A stretch of DNA of 64,000 bases from Planococcus citri (lineage: Eukaryota > Arthropoda > Insecta > Hemiptera > Pseudococcidae). Where the stretch lies: the NCBI RefSeq assembly GCF_950023065.1, contig NC_088681.1, forward strand, positions 37,048,836-37,112,835, written 5' to 3'. Shown here piece after piece: positions 50,358 through 62,518 of this stretch. Both the position numbers and the translations under genes were made by a program. The notes beneath the pieces are model-generated. The model ran no database searches. It was not told the origin of the DNA and saw only the letters and a list, made by a program, of their open reading frames with translations. Each line of letters opens with the position of its first letter. Within the stretch, counting starts at the first letter, position 1.

Positions 50358-51797
50358 ATGATTTTCATAAAAGCGATGAAGTCGCTCGTGTTACTATTTG
50401 CTTTAGATTTTTCATTGGTTCAGTCAGGATCCGATTCAGGTAAATAAGTATATCAATATCTACATGTAGAATTACTTATTTTTCTACTAGGTATACCATA
50501 TCTGTGTATGGAAACCATAAAACTTGAGAAATTATGTTTAACTTACATCAGAAAGTTCCCATTTGTTCATTGGCAAATATCGAATTCCTTCTGAAACCAA
50601 AGGTCCCCTGAATATCGAGACTAGTAAAGTGAAAAAAGCCAACGATTTATCCCCTATACATTTCACAGCTCCAATATTCGAGAGTACAAAAGTGAAGAAT
50701 ACCGGGAAGGCAGGTCAGTATTCATTCAATGATGACATTTTTGAGAAAGGAAAAATACCGATAGGTACAATTCACAGCCCTGTACATTTTCTAATTCAGT
50801 TCTGATGTACGTGTTCTAGTTGAAGTCTTTAATACTGAAGTAAATTCTGCCACAACAGTGACTGGAGGTCCCCTTCTAAAGGACGTTTACAAGTTCTACG
50901 TTACCATATTTCGTTTATCTGGTAATTCAAGTGGACCTGCAGCCACCACAGTGGACGATGTAAACGGGTAAATGTAACAATGTGTAAATGTTTCATCAAA
51001 CATTGAAAATCATGCACATATCTCGTGCCTATAGTACATCTAGGATGCCTACGTGAAACAAAACACTTTTTAATTATTGTTTTTCTTTAAAAATAGAGTT
51101 CCAATAGAAGCTTTAGCTTTATGGTACAATTTAAAATATGATTCATTTGAAAATTCAAAACATTATAGAGATGGAATGGCTGCAATTTCTTTTCCAGTTA
51201 CTGTAGTAAGTACCTGCCTATTTTATCCAATCTAAGTCTTTCTAGAACACAGTAAAGTTAGGTAGTTGCATTTACTTCGCCTATCACTTAACTGCGAGTT
51301 TAAATTCAGGGTCCACTTCCAAGCTTGACGTTTCTCCCATTTGCACGAAAGCTGGAAAAAATTCGCGAATCCAATTCATCTGTATCTGCTTTTCTCTTCG
51401 AGCATTTCATTTGGTTTGATGGATATCTGTTGCCTCCCACTCCTTATTACGCTTATCCCGGCTCTTATACGGATCCAGAAACTTCCAAAAAATATTATTG
51501 TACCACAAACATAATATTTCAACCACACATTAATACTATTTCAAACGAACAAGTAATATTGTACATAAAACAGTCTTTATTGATGCTCATGAAAACTATA
51601 CGCGATCTTATACAGCTATATGTTCAAAATTGTAGTTTGAAAAATATATTCAATCACTCAAGAATTCGAAAGGAGACCGTTTAACAAATCCACTACAGAG
51701 TCAACCTCAAGGTGATATACCAGTTATAGAAGCTGTTGGACAAATACAAGTTTTCATTCCTTTTGGAAAACGACTTACTGATTTATCTCTATTGTAG
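50358..51797 (+). CDS. CA-like gene I: secreted alpha-carbonic-anhydrase-like pseudoenzyme, 6 exons
   Basis: Exons 50358-50439, 50552-50713, 50820-50967, 51097-51205, 51310-51552 and 51636-51797 join to 301 codons. The signal exon ends LVLLFALDFSLVQSGSDS. Exon 2 has FIGKYRIPSETKGPLNIETS and VKNTGK, exon 3 VTGGPLLKDVYKFY and SSGPAATTVDDV, exon 4 VPIEALALWYNLKYDSFENS, nearly the same as in gene H. Exon 5 has YYAYPGSYTDPETSKKYYC, exon 6 IQVFIPFGKRLTDLSLL before the stop. The zinc positions are I and R (TIFRLS) and L. A poly(A) signal follows at 51985-51990. H, I and J are one subgroup defined by GPL after TGG and by SGP(A/V)AT. Confidence 0.82.
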
Positions 51798-51984
51798 ATA
51801 ATGTGAAAATGAACTTAAATATCCGATTTCTTCAGTCAGTTTATAAGCTCTTGATGAGTGGCTATATGCATGTTTATTTTTTAGATTTTCGAGTATCTAC
51901 AAGGTACCTCACCCATATGATCATTTTAACTAAGGAATCCTTAATCCCAAAATCATGAAACCCATGGTTGAGCTACATTATAAA

Positions 51985-51990
51985 AATAAA
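51985..51990 (+). terminator. Poly(A) signal AATAAA of gene I
   Basis: Canonical AATAAA about 190 bp after the stop codon. Confidence 0.45.
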
Positions 51991-53312
51991 GTGATTATTT
52001 CAAAAAAGTAGAAATGCAAAAAATAAGGAAATTTTTCATTTTAGAAACTGATTCATTTGAATCGCAGGAAAATGCGTTCCTACTCGTAGTTAGGTATTTA
52101 TTTGAATAGGTACAGTGCGTTCAAAGACAATGGAAGCTAAAATTCCAACTCCAAAAAAAATCGGTGGGGTCATATTGGTTTGAATCACAGAAGCAGAGAG
52201 AAAACTGGTGGGTACTTGATTTGACAAAGGAACCACTCGTGGTTTTCACCTTCGATTTGAATGGGACCTTGAATTTTGAAAAGATGTTTTGAAATTCTCA
52301 TACCCAAAATTTCAGCTACCCAAATTAATTTTTTGATTTATAATCAATTTTTGGAAATCCAAATCTAAATCCAAATCCAAAATTAATGATTTTCAGAGAT
52401 TTGTGCATACTTAATAATTTTTTTCCCAAGAAATGTTAAGTATAGTTTTGAAAAACAAAAAACATCAACTTAGTTGAACCAGATTTCATCTTTTTAAGGC
52501 ATTCTAGAACCTCCAGTGGCATTTTTTATTCCTCCAGAATTTGTGAAAATATTCCCAGTCTGACAATTCAAGTGTGTTTTTTTTGAACAGTTTTTATGAT
52601 TAGCTAATCTCATTTTCCACAAGTAGATAGGTAATATGGGTCAAAAAACCCATCGAATGGTCGGCCTTGGAATTAGCTCAGATGTGGATAAACTAGTTAA
52701 ACAGAATTAGAAAAACCACAACTCGATTTTTAGCTCCTCAAATTGATTTAGAATTTTAAAAATTGCAGAGAAATTGAAAATGACGTTAGCTCTAGAATTG
52801 TCCGAAATTGAAAACTTCAATTTGAGGGGAGTTGATATTGGTTTCAGGATAAATTTTCACTCAATAAATTCTTGCATATTTTTAATGAGCATAAATCACC
52901 AAACCATATCTTGATTTGATCAAATTTTAATTTGGCATGAAGTGATCAGAATCGTATGTATAATTTTTATTTTGGTAGATTACCTACGCATAAATAAGAC
53001 TTTTAATTGCATTAAGTAAGTACTTATAGTGATGTCATGCATCTAGTGCCTTATCACTTCCGTGTATTTTTTTTTTCGTGTACAGTTCCACATGAGATAG
53101 CCTAGGTAGGTAGATAGTTTGAAATAAAAAATTAAAATAGAAAAAAAAATTATGCAACTAAATGCAATTCGATAAAAATAGTCAGTTCCCTCAAAAAAAA
53201 AACACGAATTAGGTAAACGATAATAATTTAAAATTTTGAGCCACTTGTGCGCTGACGTTATGTGAGAATATCTCTCATAATGCATTGTCAATCACAAAAC
53301 GACTTTCTTCAA
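51991..53312. other. Spacer between genes I and J
   Basis: No recognised gene. Several imperfect short repeats (for example AAATCCAAAT units near 52362) and AT-rich sequence; presumed promoter of gene J at the right end. Confidence 0.5.
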
Positions 53313-54743
53313 ATGATGCGGTTTTTGCTGCTGATTTTTATTGCGAATTTTTTATCAATTCAATTAAGATTAGGCTCAGGTAAATTAATGTTCTTATCTA
53401 TAATTATAGCTCTATTATTTTGAGTGAAAAAACTGAGAAGTTTACAAAATCTCATTTTTGCAGCTGGAAAATCCGAATTATTTGTTAACAGATATCATAT
53501 TCCATCCAAAACTCAAGGCCCATTAAACATCAACACCAGTAAAGTGAAAAATATTGCTTTATCACCTTTCCGTGTCACAGCGTTATTGGGTGAAAGTACA
53601 AAAGTGATGAATACAGGGAATGCCAGTAAGTTCAAATTTATTAGTTTTTATGAAAGAGTAGGTATGGTATGTAATGACTTAATATTTGACCAGCAAATAG
53701 AAAAACAAACGAACAAAAATAACATTACTACGTAGGTAGGTATTAGGGCTGTGTACTTATCCATTTTCTTTCTAATTTAATCTAAGTACCTCCCAATCTT
53801 TCATTTTCAAGTTGAAGTGGTCAATACTGAAAAAAATTCAGGAACAACAGTAACCGGAGGTCCTCTTCAAAACGACATTTACGAATTCCATCTCACCAGG
53901 TTTTATTGGTCTAGTAATACCAGTGGACCTGTGGCCACCCTCGTGGATGGTGCAGATGGGTAACTTTGAAAACTCGTGCAGATTGAATTCAAACTAAGAA
54001 TAATCACGTAAGTGTGAACTATCTATTTGTCATTGGTGATTTTTATAGAGTTCCAATAGAGGCCGTCCATTATTGGTTCAATCGAAAATATGGCTCTTTT
54101 GAGAATTCAAAAAATTATAGAGATGGTATGGTTGCATTTTCATTTCCAGTCAAAGTTGTAAGTTACCTATTTATTTACGTTTGAAATGAAGCTGTAGGTA
54201 CCTACTTGTGAATAAACTAAGAGCTTAATTTCAGGGTCCAGTTCCTAGCCTCACATTTCTTCCTTTTTCACGAAAATTAAAACAAGTTCGAGAATCGAAT
54301 TCATCTGTATCTGCCTATCTTTTTGAGCATTTCGTCTGGTTTGATGGATATCTGTTACCCAACACTCCCTATTTTTCTTACCCAAGCTCCTATACAGATT
54401 ATAAAACATCCAAAAAATATTATTGCACTACGGCTGTTATATTTCGTCCAAAACCCAACTTTATTTCAATAACACAAGTAATAAGTTTACCTAATCAGCC
54501 TATTTGTTTTCATGTTCGAAACAGCCTTCTATTGATTAATGCAAATTTTGTGACCTTCCTTTTTCTTGCAATTATCTATAGTTCTGTGAATATTTTCTAA
54601 CTCTGAAGAACTCTAAAGGAGGCCGATTGACAAATGCGGTACGAAGTCATCCTCAAGGCGACATACCAGTTATACAAGCTGAAGGGCAAACACAAATTTT
54701 CATTCCTTATGGGAAACGACTTCTTGATTTATCTCAACTATAG
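53313..54743 (+). CDS. CA-like gene J: secreted alpha-carbonic-anhydrase-like pseudoenzyme, 6 exons
   Basis: Exons 53313-53379, 53464-53625, 53812-53959, 54049-54157, 54235-54477 and 54582-54743 join to 296 codons. The signal exon is MMRFLLLIFIANFLSIQLRL. Exon 2 has GPLNINTSKVKNI and VMNTGN, exon 3 VTGGPLQNDIYEF, RFYW and LVDGADG, exon 4 VPIEAVHYWFNRKYGSFENS, exon 5 YFSYPSSYTDYKTSKKYYC, exon 6 ends IFIPYGKRLLDLSQL. The zinc positions are R and Y, then V. A His follows directly after the third position (AVHYW), one residue out of register. A poly(A) signal lies at 54877-54882. The exon structure is the same as in I. Confidence 0.82.
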
Positions 54744-54876
54744 CTGCTTATCTTGGATCTGTTCACAAATTACTTTTTTGACATTCACTGTGACTATCAT
54801 TAATTTTTGTCATAATTAGGTAGGTACTTGATAACTATCTACCAGTCGTATGAAAGAATCATTTTGTCATAGAAAA

Positions 54877-54882
54877 AATAAA
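54877..54882 (+). terminator. Poly(A) signal AATAAA of gene J
   Basis: Canonical AATAAA about 134 bp after the stop codon. Confidence 0.5.
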
Positions 54883-55229
54883 GAAGTAACTTGCGTTTAT
54901 CACCCTCAACAATCTTAAAACTTATCGATATAATTAAAATGGATCTTAAAGTGAACATTTTTTCATTGCCTTTTGCATCCAGTTTTCTGTTAGAAGGCAA
55001 TTTTTCTGTACACCAAAAATGCTTTCTGAAATTCACCAATTGAATACTTCACTGTACAGATTTGTTCCTAAATCTTATGATCTGAAAAAATGTCGTAGTC
55101 AATAAATTTTTATGTGCATTGTGCATGTTTTCAAAAATTTCAAGTGCTTACCTTTTTTTGACGTAGGTAACCGGAAATTTGACATAATTTTATGGAAGTA
55201 ACACGCCGTAGAACAACGATGTTGAACTA

Positions 55230-55558
55230 AGTAAATCACTAAAACGTGCATGGTTTATTGGAAAATTTTCTTGGTACGAACCGAAAATGCAGCAAATTCG
55301 ACTTTCTAATCATAATAATTTGTTTTTTTTATCGCATTTTATGGAACCTGTCACGTTTTTACAAACAAAATATCGTTATTTTATTTTATTTTTTCAAACA
55401 GCGATACCTATCTACGTTGTTTCAACAAAAACATTTTACTTTAAAATGAATGCATCAATTAAGTGAACACTTAGTATACGAATGTTACTAGTTTAATACA
55501 TACTTATTGTTAGGGGTACCTATACCAATTGAAGTGTTTTTTTAAAAAAATTGATGAA
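55230..55558 (+). promoter_or_regulatory. 5' flank of gene K, shared with gene L
   Basis: This flank and 58735-59094 before gene L share ordered blocks: TTTTTTATCGCATTTTATGGAACCTGTCACG versus TTTTTTATCACATCTTATAAAACCTGTCATG, then CTACGTTGTTT versus CTACATTGTTT, then similar spacing to the ATG. The similarity shows that the duplication included upstream DNA. Part of it (TTTTTATCGCGTTTCAAAAA) is also seen before gene M at about 63150. No TATA box is certain. Confidence 0.5.
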
Positions 55559-57034
55559 ATGCATTTTTCAAACGCATTTATTCTTCAGCTGTGTGTATTA
55601 ATAATTGGCGTCAGTAATGTGCCTTTTGTTTACCCAACATCTAAATCAGGTAATAAAAGTCTACCTAGAACAGATAGGTACCTACATCTGATCTGAATTT
55701 CCTCACGAGTTGATTTGTTACCAGATAATTCTCAATTATTTTTGGGCAAATATCCGATTCCTAAAAGAACGCCGGATCCGATAAATATCAATACAAACCA
55801 TCTTCCTAGATTTAACAATATGAGCGAAACTATATTAACGATTCATGGATACATAAACACCAAAGTTAAAGTAATTAATACTGGAAAATTGGGTAAGTTA
55901 ATACAGATTTTACGTGTATGTATTTCTTACTTGCTCATCTTTTTATTACTATGTGTAAAGAAAAATTCAATAGGTAGGTAATGTAAATGGGTAAACTTCA
56001 GCAAATAATTTTTTGCACCTAGTTAAAGTGATTCTCGACCAACCAAGTACCAAAACCAGTGTGACTGGAGGTGTCTTGGGACACGATATATATATGTTGA
56101 AAAAAATTAAATATAACTGGACAAATAACACCAAAGGATCTTCTGCGATAACACTAAATGGAAAAGGGTGAACTGCTAATTCACTAAATTCATTCCATTC
56201 AATGGATAAGTAGGTACTTACAACATGGAACGCCATTGTTTTATTTATGTCGATTTTCCGTCTAGGTTTCCTTTGGAAGACATGGGGATTTTTTATAACC
56301 TAAAATACGGTACATTTAGAAACGCTTTAAAAAAACGAGATGGTTTGGCTAAAGTTATATTTCCTATCGAAGTCGTAAGTCGCATTACTATTTTAATGCC
56401 ATCAGTGATGGGATCATCGTCATTATTTGACAGAAAATTATATTTTTACTGCTCAAAACCAAACCCACGCTACGACAAATTTGGTCGAGTATTAAGACGA
56501 ATACGACGAGCTCGTTCATCTGCAAAAACTATTCTTCAAACACCAATCATGTTTTTAGCAGGGGATGCGGTTATCCCGAAAGACACAGTTTATTACGCAT
56601 ATCCAGGGTCATATTTGAATGAAAATACAGGCAAAAGATATTACTGCGCAACCGTCATAGTTATCATGTATGATCCTCCACTGTGTATATCGAAGAAACA
56701 GGTAAGCATGTAATATTTTTAAGTTGAATAGATTCCTACATAAATACAAGTGCAGCGCGGCGGAGGCTTCCAGTCAAGTGGGACACAGCGACTGTGAAAA
56801 CCTCGCTGTTCTCTTCTGAATGTAATTTTAAACTATAAAGACATCGAAATGTACCTAACAAAATATCATTTATTATTTTTCATGTTTCAATCTGATTTTG
56901 GTTTAAAGTTTGAAGGGACATTCGGATCGCTGAAAAATGCAGCAGGGCGGCCATTGACTAATAAAGCATCACAATTTCCTGCAAGAATGCCAATCGTGCA
57001 ATCAAGAGGAGTGTTGAATTATAATACACCGTAA
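55559..57034 (+). CDS. CA-like gene K: secreted alpha-carbonic-anhydrase-like pseudoenzyme with altered intron 4 acceptor
   Basis: Exons are 55559-55649, 55725-55892, 56023-56167, 56266-56374 plus exon 5 to 56701, and 56909-57034. The signal exon has FILQLCVLIIGVSNVPFVYP. Exon 2 has TPDPININTNHLPR and VINTGK, exon 3 VTGGVLGHDIYMLKKIKYNW, exon 4 LEDMGIFYNLKYGTFRNAL, exon 5 YYAYPGSYLNENTGKRYYC, exon 6 FEGTFGSLKNAAGRPLT. The zinc positions are K, N and M. In gene L exon 5 starts after TTTCAG; the same place in K reads TTTTAC, so the usual acceptor is missing. The 75-bp former intron (56375-56449) is open and in frame, giving 321 codons if retained and 296 if spliced as in L. A poly(A) signal is at 57057-57062. 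Confidence 0.75.
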
Positions 57035-57056
57035 GAAGTTTCCACTGTCCTGGTTG

Positions 57057-57062
57057 AATAAA
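57057..57062 (+). terminator. Poly(A) signal AATAAA of gene K
   Basis: Canonical AATAAA 22 bp after the stop codon. Confidence 0.55.
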
Positions 57063-58734
57063 GTTATTAGTGCTATTAGATATTTAATGGAAAACAGGTA
57101 AAACAAATCTGATAAAAGTTCCAAAATGACTCAAAACCGCCAACAATCGATTCGGTAGATGAGGAGGCCAAAATAGAACACATAGACTAATCATCATCTT
57201 TTTACCTCAATTTCAACTCCTGTCGATCTTTTCATGGAAAATATGCCATAGGTAGGTTACCTATAAATTTTCAAACAAATTCATCAAAATTCGAAAAATA
57301 AAATTCAGTATTGGAAATTTGGCTTCATAAAAGTAGTTTTCAATTTTCATGTCTAGATTTAGAGAACCTATTCTAGAGTTGTATGTACATTCTGCATATT
57401 TTGTAGTTTACTATAAACTTAATGAAAATATTATTCTTTGAATGGCAAAATTTTCATTCACATTGAATAATTTATAGATAGGTACTTAAGTATGTACCTA
57501 CCTGTAACCGGAAACATAAACCTTTCACCATTTAACAACAGTTGGTACCTACCTATGCCTTGCTGTCTACACTCAGCATGTTTTGTGTTCTTACAATATG
57601 TAGGTACTAACAAATTTTTATATGTAAGTTCTAAACCTCATATATAAGCTGTTAATAATTTTTGCGAGAAAATATAGACTTCTCGCCTTACTTTTTTTCC
57701 CCTTTAAAGACAAAGTTGGAAGTTTTGAAGTTTGAAAATGTCAAACATTTTTGAGTGGGTTGTCTTCTATCGCACATCATTTTGTATTTCCGATTGTAAC
57801 TTACTTATCTAAACTGAACTTTTCGATAGTTAGGTATAGGTACACTATCTACTCAAAAATTACGGCGTTAACCTTCTGTACATATCTATCTTGATGAAAT
57901 TTTATGGATATTTGAAAGAGATAATTTCAAGGGCAATGTCCAAAGGCAAATGCCCTGTATTCAGCTGTTCTAGGTTCAGTTTTTTTTACAATATTAAAAT
58001 TTGTTTGCTGTAATAGATAATTTTTGAAAAGTACCCAAGGTGTCCTATCTTTCGAGTCATTGCTTTGGAATCGAGCCTCGACACAGAACGTGAAGGGCTC
58101 TCGGTCTTACAAATACAAGGAAAAAATCAATAATAAAAGTAAGCAGTCAAGTGTTTTTTTCTCAATAAATTCTGCAATTTTTGTTTTAAAATTAACTAGG
58201 TACCGAGATAGGTACGCTTCTCTGAAGTTGACTTTACTCCACATTACCCCAGCTCCTCCACTCTACAAAGTTGTTTTGAAATATTCCACTGCTTGAAAAT
58301 AATACATATGTACAAATAAGTAGGTACCTAGTACCTACCTATTCTAAAAAGGCTCTACCAGTTCTCATCCTGAATATTTGGATTAGCTGGTGGTGGACAA
58401 AACTATGTATTTATAAATGAGCATTGAATTATTTTCTGAATTGAGATATTTTTGAAGAAGAAGTTGAGGTGATGAATTGGAGGTTTAAATGTTATGGAAA
58501 CGGAACAAAAAAAAACACTGCGACGGAACAAACAAAATAAAACAACGAACATTTTTTTTCTGTTCTTTGTCGCGAATCCTTTTAAAAACTGCGATGACGA
58601 ATTTTTCATGTTTTTAAAAAAGGTCAAATACCTACTCGACTATCTCAAATATGACCGGAAGTTCACAACAATATCAGTATATCACGTATAGTTGGAACAC
58701 CCTGTGTAAAAATTCAAACTAAATCGTGGTAGGC
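57063..58734. other. Spacer between genes K and L
   Basis: No gene is supported. A solitary transposon end similar to that of the fold-back element at 13209-14359 (GGAACACCCTGTG) occurs at about 58694. The remainder is AT-rich with GGTACCTA-type motifs. Confidence 0.5.
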
Positions 58735-59094
58735 GTGCTGGGCTTCAAGTATCATGTGATTTTCCACGTAAAATATCAAACAAATATAGATGGAAAATTT
58801 TTGTTTCAGCTGGTCATAAATAATTTTTTATCACATCTTATAAAACCTGTCATGTTTTTCAAAACGGTACAGATAGGTTCATTTTCTTTTGCAGTATGTA
58901 CCTATATGATTTGAAGAGGGGCTGTCTACATTGTTTTTACAATTCAGCAAAAATATTCACAAAAGAAAGTGTTTGATGTATTCAACTGAATGGAGCACAA
59001 ATGTTATTTTTTAATAGCAAAAGCTCTATTTTTAAATAATTTTGGTAAAATTTCATAAAAATTGGGAGATACTCGTACCATAATAAATACTGAA

Positions 59095-62000
59095 ATGCAT
59101 TTTCCAAGTGTATTTTTTCTACAATTATGTGTATTGATTGGGGCCAGTAATCTTCCATCAGCTTATTCGAAGTCTAAATCAGGTAATATACCCGGTAAAC
59201 ACGCCGAACGCGAATCGCCGGCGGAAATCGCGGTCGCGAAAATCGCGTTCGATTCGCCGGCGAATAGAAGGCAGAAATCGCAGTGAAAAAAATGAAAAAT
59301 CTCGTTGCAAAAATCGTAGGCGTATCGCGGGCGAATAGACGGCGGAAATCGCAGTGAAAAAAATGAAAAAACTCGTTGCGAAAATCGTAGGCGTATCGCC
59401 GGCGGATTCAGCAGTGATATTTTCAACGCGATACTCGCGTTCTATCTGCCGGCGAATCGAACGCGACAATCGCGCTGAAAAAATTTGAAAAAAACACTGC
59501 TGAATCCGCCGGCGATACGCCTACGAATTTCGCAACGATCTTTTTCATTTTTTTCAGCGCGATTTCCGCGGTCTATTCGTCGGCGAATAGAAGGCGAATT
59601 TAGTAGAGTTCTTTTACAATATTTTTCATGCGATTTTCGCATTTGTTTCGCGTTCAATCGAGTGAGCATTCAGATGTTCTTACGCAAGCATGCAATAACG
59701 AGCAGAATGTTGTGTTTTTTTATCTTTTCGTTCGTGTTTATTTCAAATTGGTTTTCTGGTGTTGAATTTTGATTAATTTTTTTGGAGTGATAACGAACAA
59801 TTTTTTTTCGTGGTGTGTACATAGAATAAATTTTTTGGCGATGAGTCAGATTGGAATTTTTTTGTGATTATTTCTAATGAATTTTTTTTTTAGCAATTTT
59901 TGACACTTTTTTGTGATTTTTAAAATAAATTTTTCACTGTATTGATTCAAATTTAATTTTTTTTATTCAGCTTGGAATTTTTCATGGTGATTTTGAACTG
60001 TTTTTTAGTGATGAATTCTGATAAATTTTTGATGATTTCAAATGGATTTTGTATGGTGACTTAGAATATATTATTCTAAATCTCCATAATTCAATTTTTG
60101 TGTTTTTGGTTATTTTAATAAATTACAATTGATGTTGTTGCATTCTTGTGTGAAGTGATTTACCCAAGTATAGGTACTTCATCGTTTTTTCTTTTGTTAT
60201 TTCCTAGTTTGTCTTCCTACATCAGAATCAGAAAGCATTCTTCACTTAATTTACTCGTTATTTATTTTGTTTTCTTGATTTTTAATTATGTAAACAAGTA
60301 AATTACTCGTAAAATTAATTGAAGAATACGTTCTGATTCTAATGTGGGAGAAAAAACTAGGAAAAAACCAAAGCAAAACATCATTGCGATTATCGCCTTG
60401 GAATCGCCTTCGAATCGCGTTCTATTTCAACAGCGATATCGCTGCGATTCCCGCCGGCGTATCGCCTTCGGATTTCGCTGCGGAAAAAGCGGACATTTTC
60501 GCCGGCGATTCGAACGCGATTCCCGCCGGCGATACGCCGGCTGCCAATACGATGATCGCCTTCTATTCGCTGGCGTATCGCGTACTATGTGTTTACCGGG
60601 ATATGTACTTACGTTTTAAAATAAGTAGGTATTCAAATACCTACACATCTAATTTGATTAATATGTGTTTTCTCAATGAGCTGGTTTGTTCTATGTATAA
60701 GATAATTCCCAATTATTTCTGGGTAAATATCCAATTCCAAAGAAAACACCGGATCCCATAAACATTAATACGAAGAACATTAAAAAATTTGACAATCTGA
60801 GCAATAGCACACTTACAATTCATGGATACATAAATACCAGAGTGAAAGTAATTAATACTGGAAAATTAGGTTAGTTAATTCTTAATATACCTACCTACTT
60901 AATTCATATTTATTCAAACATCACCTAAGTACCTATGCAATAGGTTGATCGTAGATCTTAAAAAATAATTCATCGCGTGTAGTTAAAGTGATCCTGAACC
61001 AACCAAGTACCAAAACTAGTGTCACCGGAGGAGTTTTAGGAAATGATAGATATCAGCTCAAAAAAATTAAATATTACTGGACCAACAATACAAAAGGAAC
61101 GGCTGCAACAACAATCGATGGAAAAGGGTGAACCTAAAATTCGCAGATTCATTCCATTTTGAAGGCATCGATCATGGAGGAAAAGTACCTCTTTTCATTT
61201 CATGTTGAATTTATTTTGCAGATTCCCCTTGGAAGATATGGGGATATTTTTTAACCAGAAATATGGCACATTTAAAAATGCCTTGAATTATCGAGATGGT
61301 CTGGCCGAAGTTATATTCCCCATCGAAGTCGTAAGCCTTGTCACAATTTCTCAAGTCAGTGACGAAATTACATGCTTCTGATAGAAATTTTTGTTGCATT
61401 CTTTCAGTGCTCAAAACCGAATCTATACTATAAAAAATTTGTCAAAAAATTAAAACGAATACGACAAGCTGGTTCATTTGCAAAAACCACACTGCAAAAA
61501 GCAATCCAGTTTTTAGCTGGAGATGGAGTTATTTCAAGAAATACGATTTACTATGCATATCCAGGGTCATACCGGGATGAGAACACCGGAAAAATATATT
61601 ATTGCGCTACTGTCATAATTATTACGTATGACCCTCCATTATGCATATCAAAAAAACAGGTAGGTACATATGTATGAACTCGAATAAATAGGTATACTTT
61701 ACTATAACTTAAGCATAAGTACTTGAGACGAAGACCAAAAAACACATCAATGATTTCAAAATAGCCATTATTTCGAATTAATTTGTGGCTAACTGGCTAT
61801 GATCACTCTCAAATATTATGGTTTCATTTCATTTACATATTAATACAAGTAGGAATGAAATGGACCTCTTAATATCTTCCTACTTCCTAGAATGGGTTAT
61901 TGAATTAGATACATACCTAGGTACACATTGAAGTACCTAGATGGATTTGTACCTTATCATTATTCTCCTGTTAACTGGTACATTTGATTTTGATTAAAAG

Positions 62001-62126
62001 TTCAAACGGACGTTTGGATCATTCAAAAATGCCGCAGGTCAACCGCTCACTAATACAGCATCGCAGTTTCCTGCAAAAATGCCTATCGTGCAGGCAATAG
62101 GAGTATCAAATTATAATTATCCATAA
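59095..62126 (+). CDS. CA-like gene L: secreted alpha-carbonic-anhydrase-like pseudoenzyme, 6 exons, long first intron with CpG-rich repeat
   Basis: Exons 59095-59182, 60702-60869, 60983-61127, 61222-61330, 61408-61659 and 62001-62126 join to 295 codons. The signal exon is like that of K (SVFFLQLCVLIGASNLPSAY). Exon 2 has LGKYPIPKKTPDPININTKN and VINTGK, exon 3 VTGGVLGNDRYQLKKIKYYW and TTIDGKG, exon 4 LEDMGIFFNQKYGTFKNAL, exon 5 YYAYPGSYRDENTGKIYYC, exon 6 FKRTFGSFKNAAGQPLT. The zinc positions are K, Y and M. Intron 1 is 1.52 kb, almost all of it a fold-back repeat with unusual CpG content. Frame and phases match K apart from the standard intron 4 acceptor. Confidence 0.82.
59188..60603. mobile_element. 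CpG-rich fold-back element in intron 1 of gene L
   Basis: The ends carry TATACCCGGTAAACAC and its near complement GTGTTTACCGGGATA. From 59205 to about 59640, and again from about 60375 to 60585, the DNA consists of repeated, partly inverted units rich in CGCCGGCGAATAG, GAAATCGC and GCGTATCGC. The middle (59650-60370) is ordinary AT-rich DNA with T runs. The several overlapping frames in this region, rich in SIRR/RRIAG, exist only because the repeat lacks stops. Confidence 0.8.
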
Positions 62127-62404
62127 GAAACATTCATGAGTGTCTATTGGGCGATCCTGTCATCATTTCATTCAATCAAAACGGCACTTTGTATGGATCT
62201 AGATCTACACACCTACCTACCTATCTAGTTTTCAGCTCAATGTAAATTTCATCAAATGATAGTTTGCGAATTTAAAAAAATATATATTTCTAGTTTTTTT
62301 TTTCATTCTTTATTGCACTTATATTTACTAATAAGCAATGGTATCACCTACATATACCCCTATACTTACCAACTCAGTTTAAATGCATAGACTTGCTTCG
62401 TTAA
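62127..62404. other. 3' flank of gene L
   Basis: AT-rich, no clear gene or standard poly(A) signal. Confidence 0.4.
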
Positions 62405-62518
62405 TTTGGATCATTCGAAAATTGTTCTGGACTGCCATTAACCAAAACGCAGTCCCGATTTCCTGTTGATAGGCTGGTTATACAGTCAAGAGGAGTAATC
62501 CGTATTACGACTCCTTGA
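62405..62518 (+). pseudogene. Orphan copy of CA-like exon 6
   Basis: The frame reads FGSFENCSGLPLTKTQ and continues through an IQSRG motif to a stop, and matches the last exon of K and L (FGSFKNAAGQPLTNTA, IVQSRG). No exon 5 or clear splice acceptor precedes it and gene L already has its own exon 6. It is either the remnant of a lost gene copy or an alternative last exon for L. The intact stop and frame leave the second option open. Confidence 0.7.

Noticed and set aside
59163..60619. Arg-rich overlapping frames on both strands
   Set aside because: They arise from the CpG-rich repeat that lacks stop codons; no start, no conserved protein and overlap on both strands.
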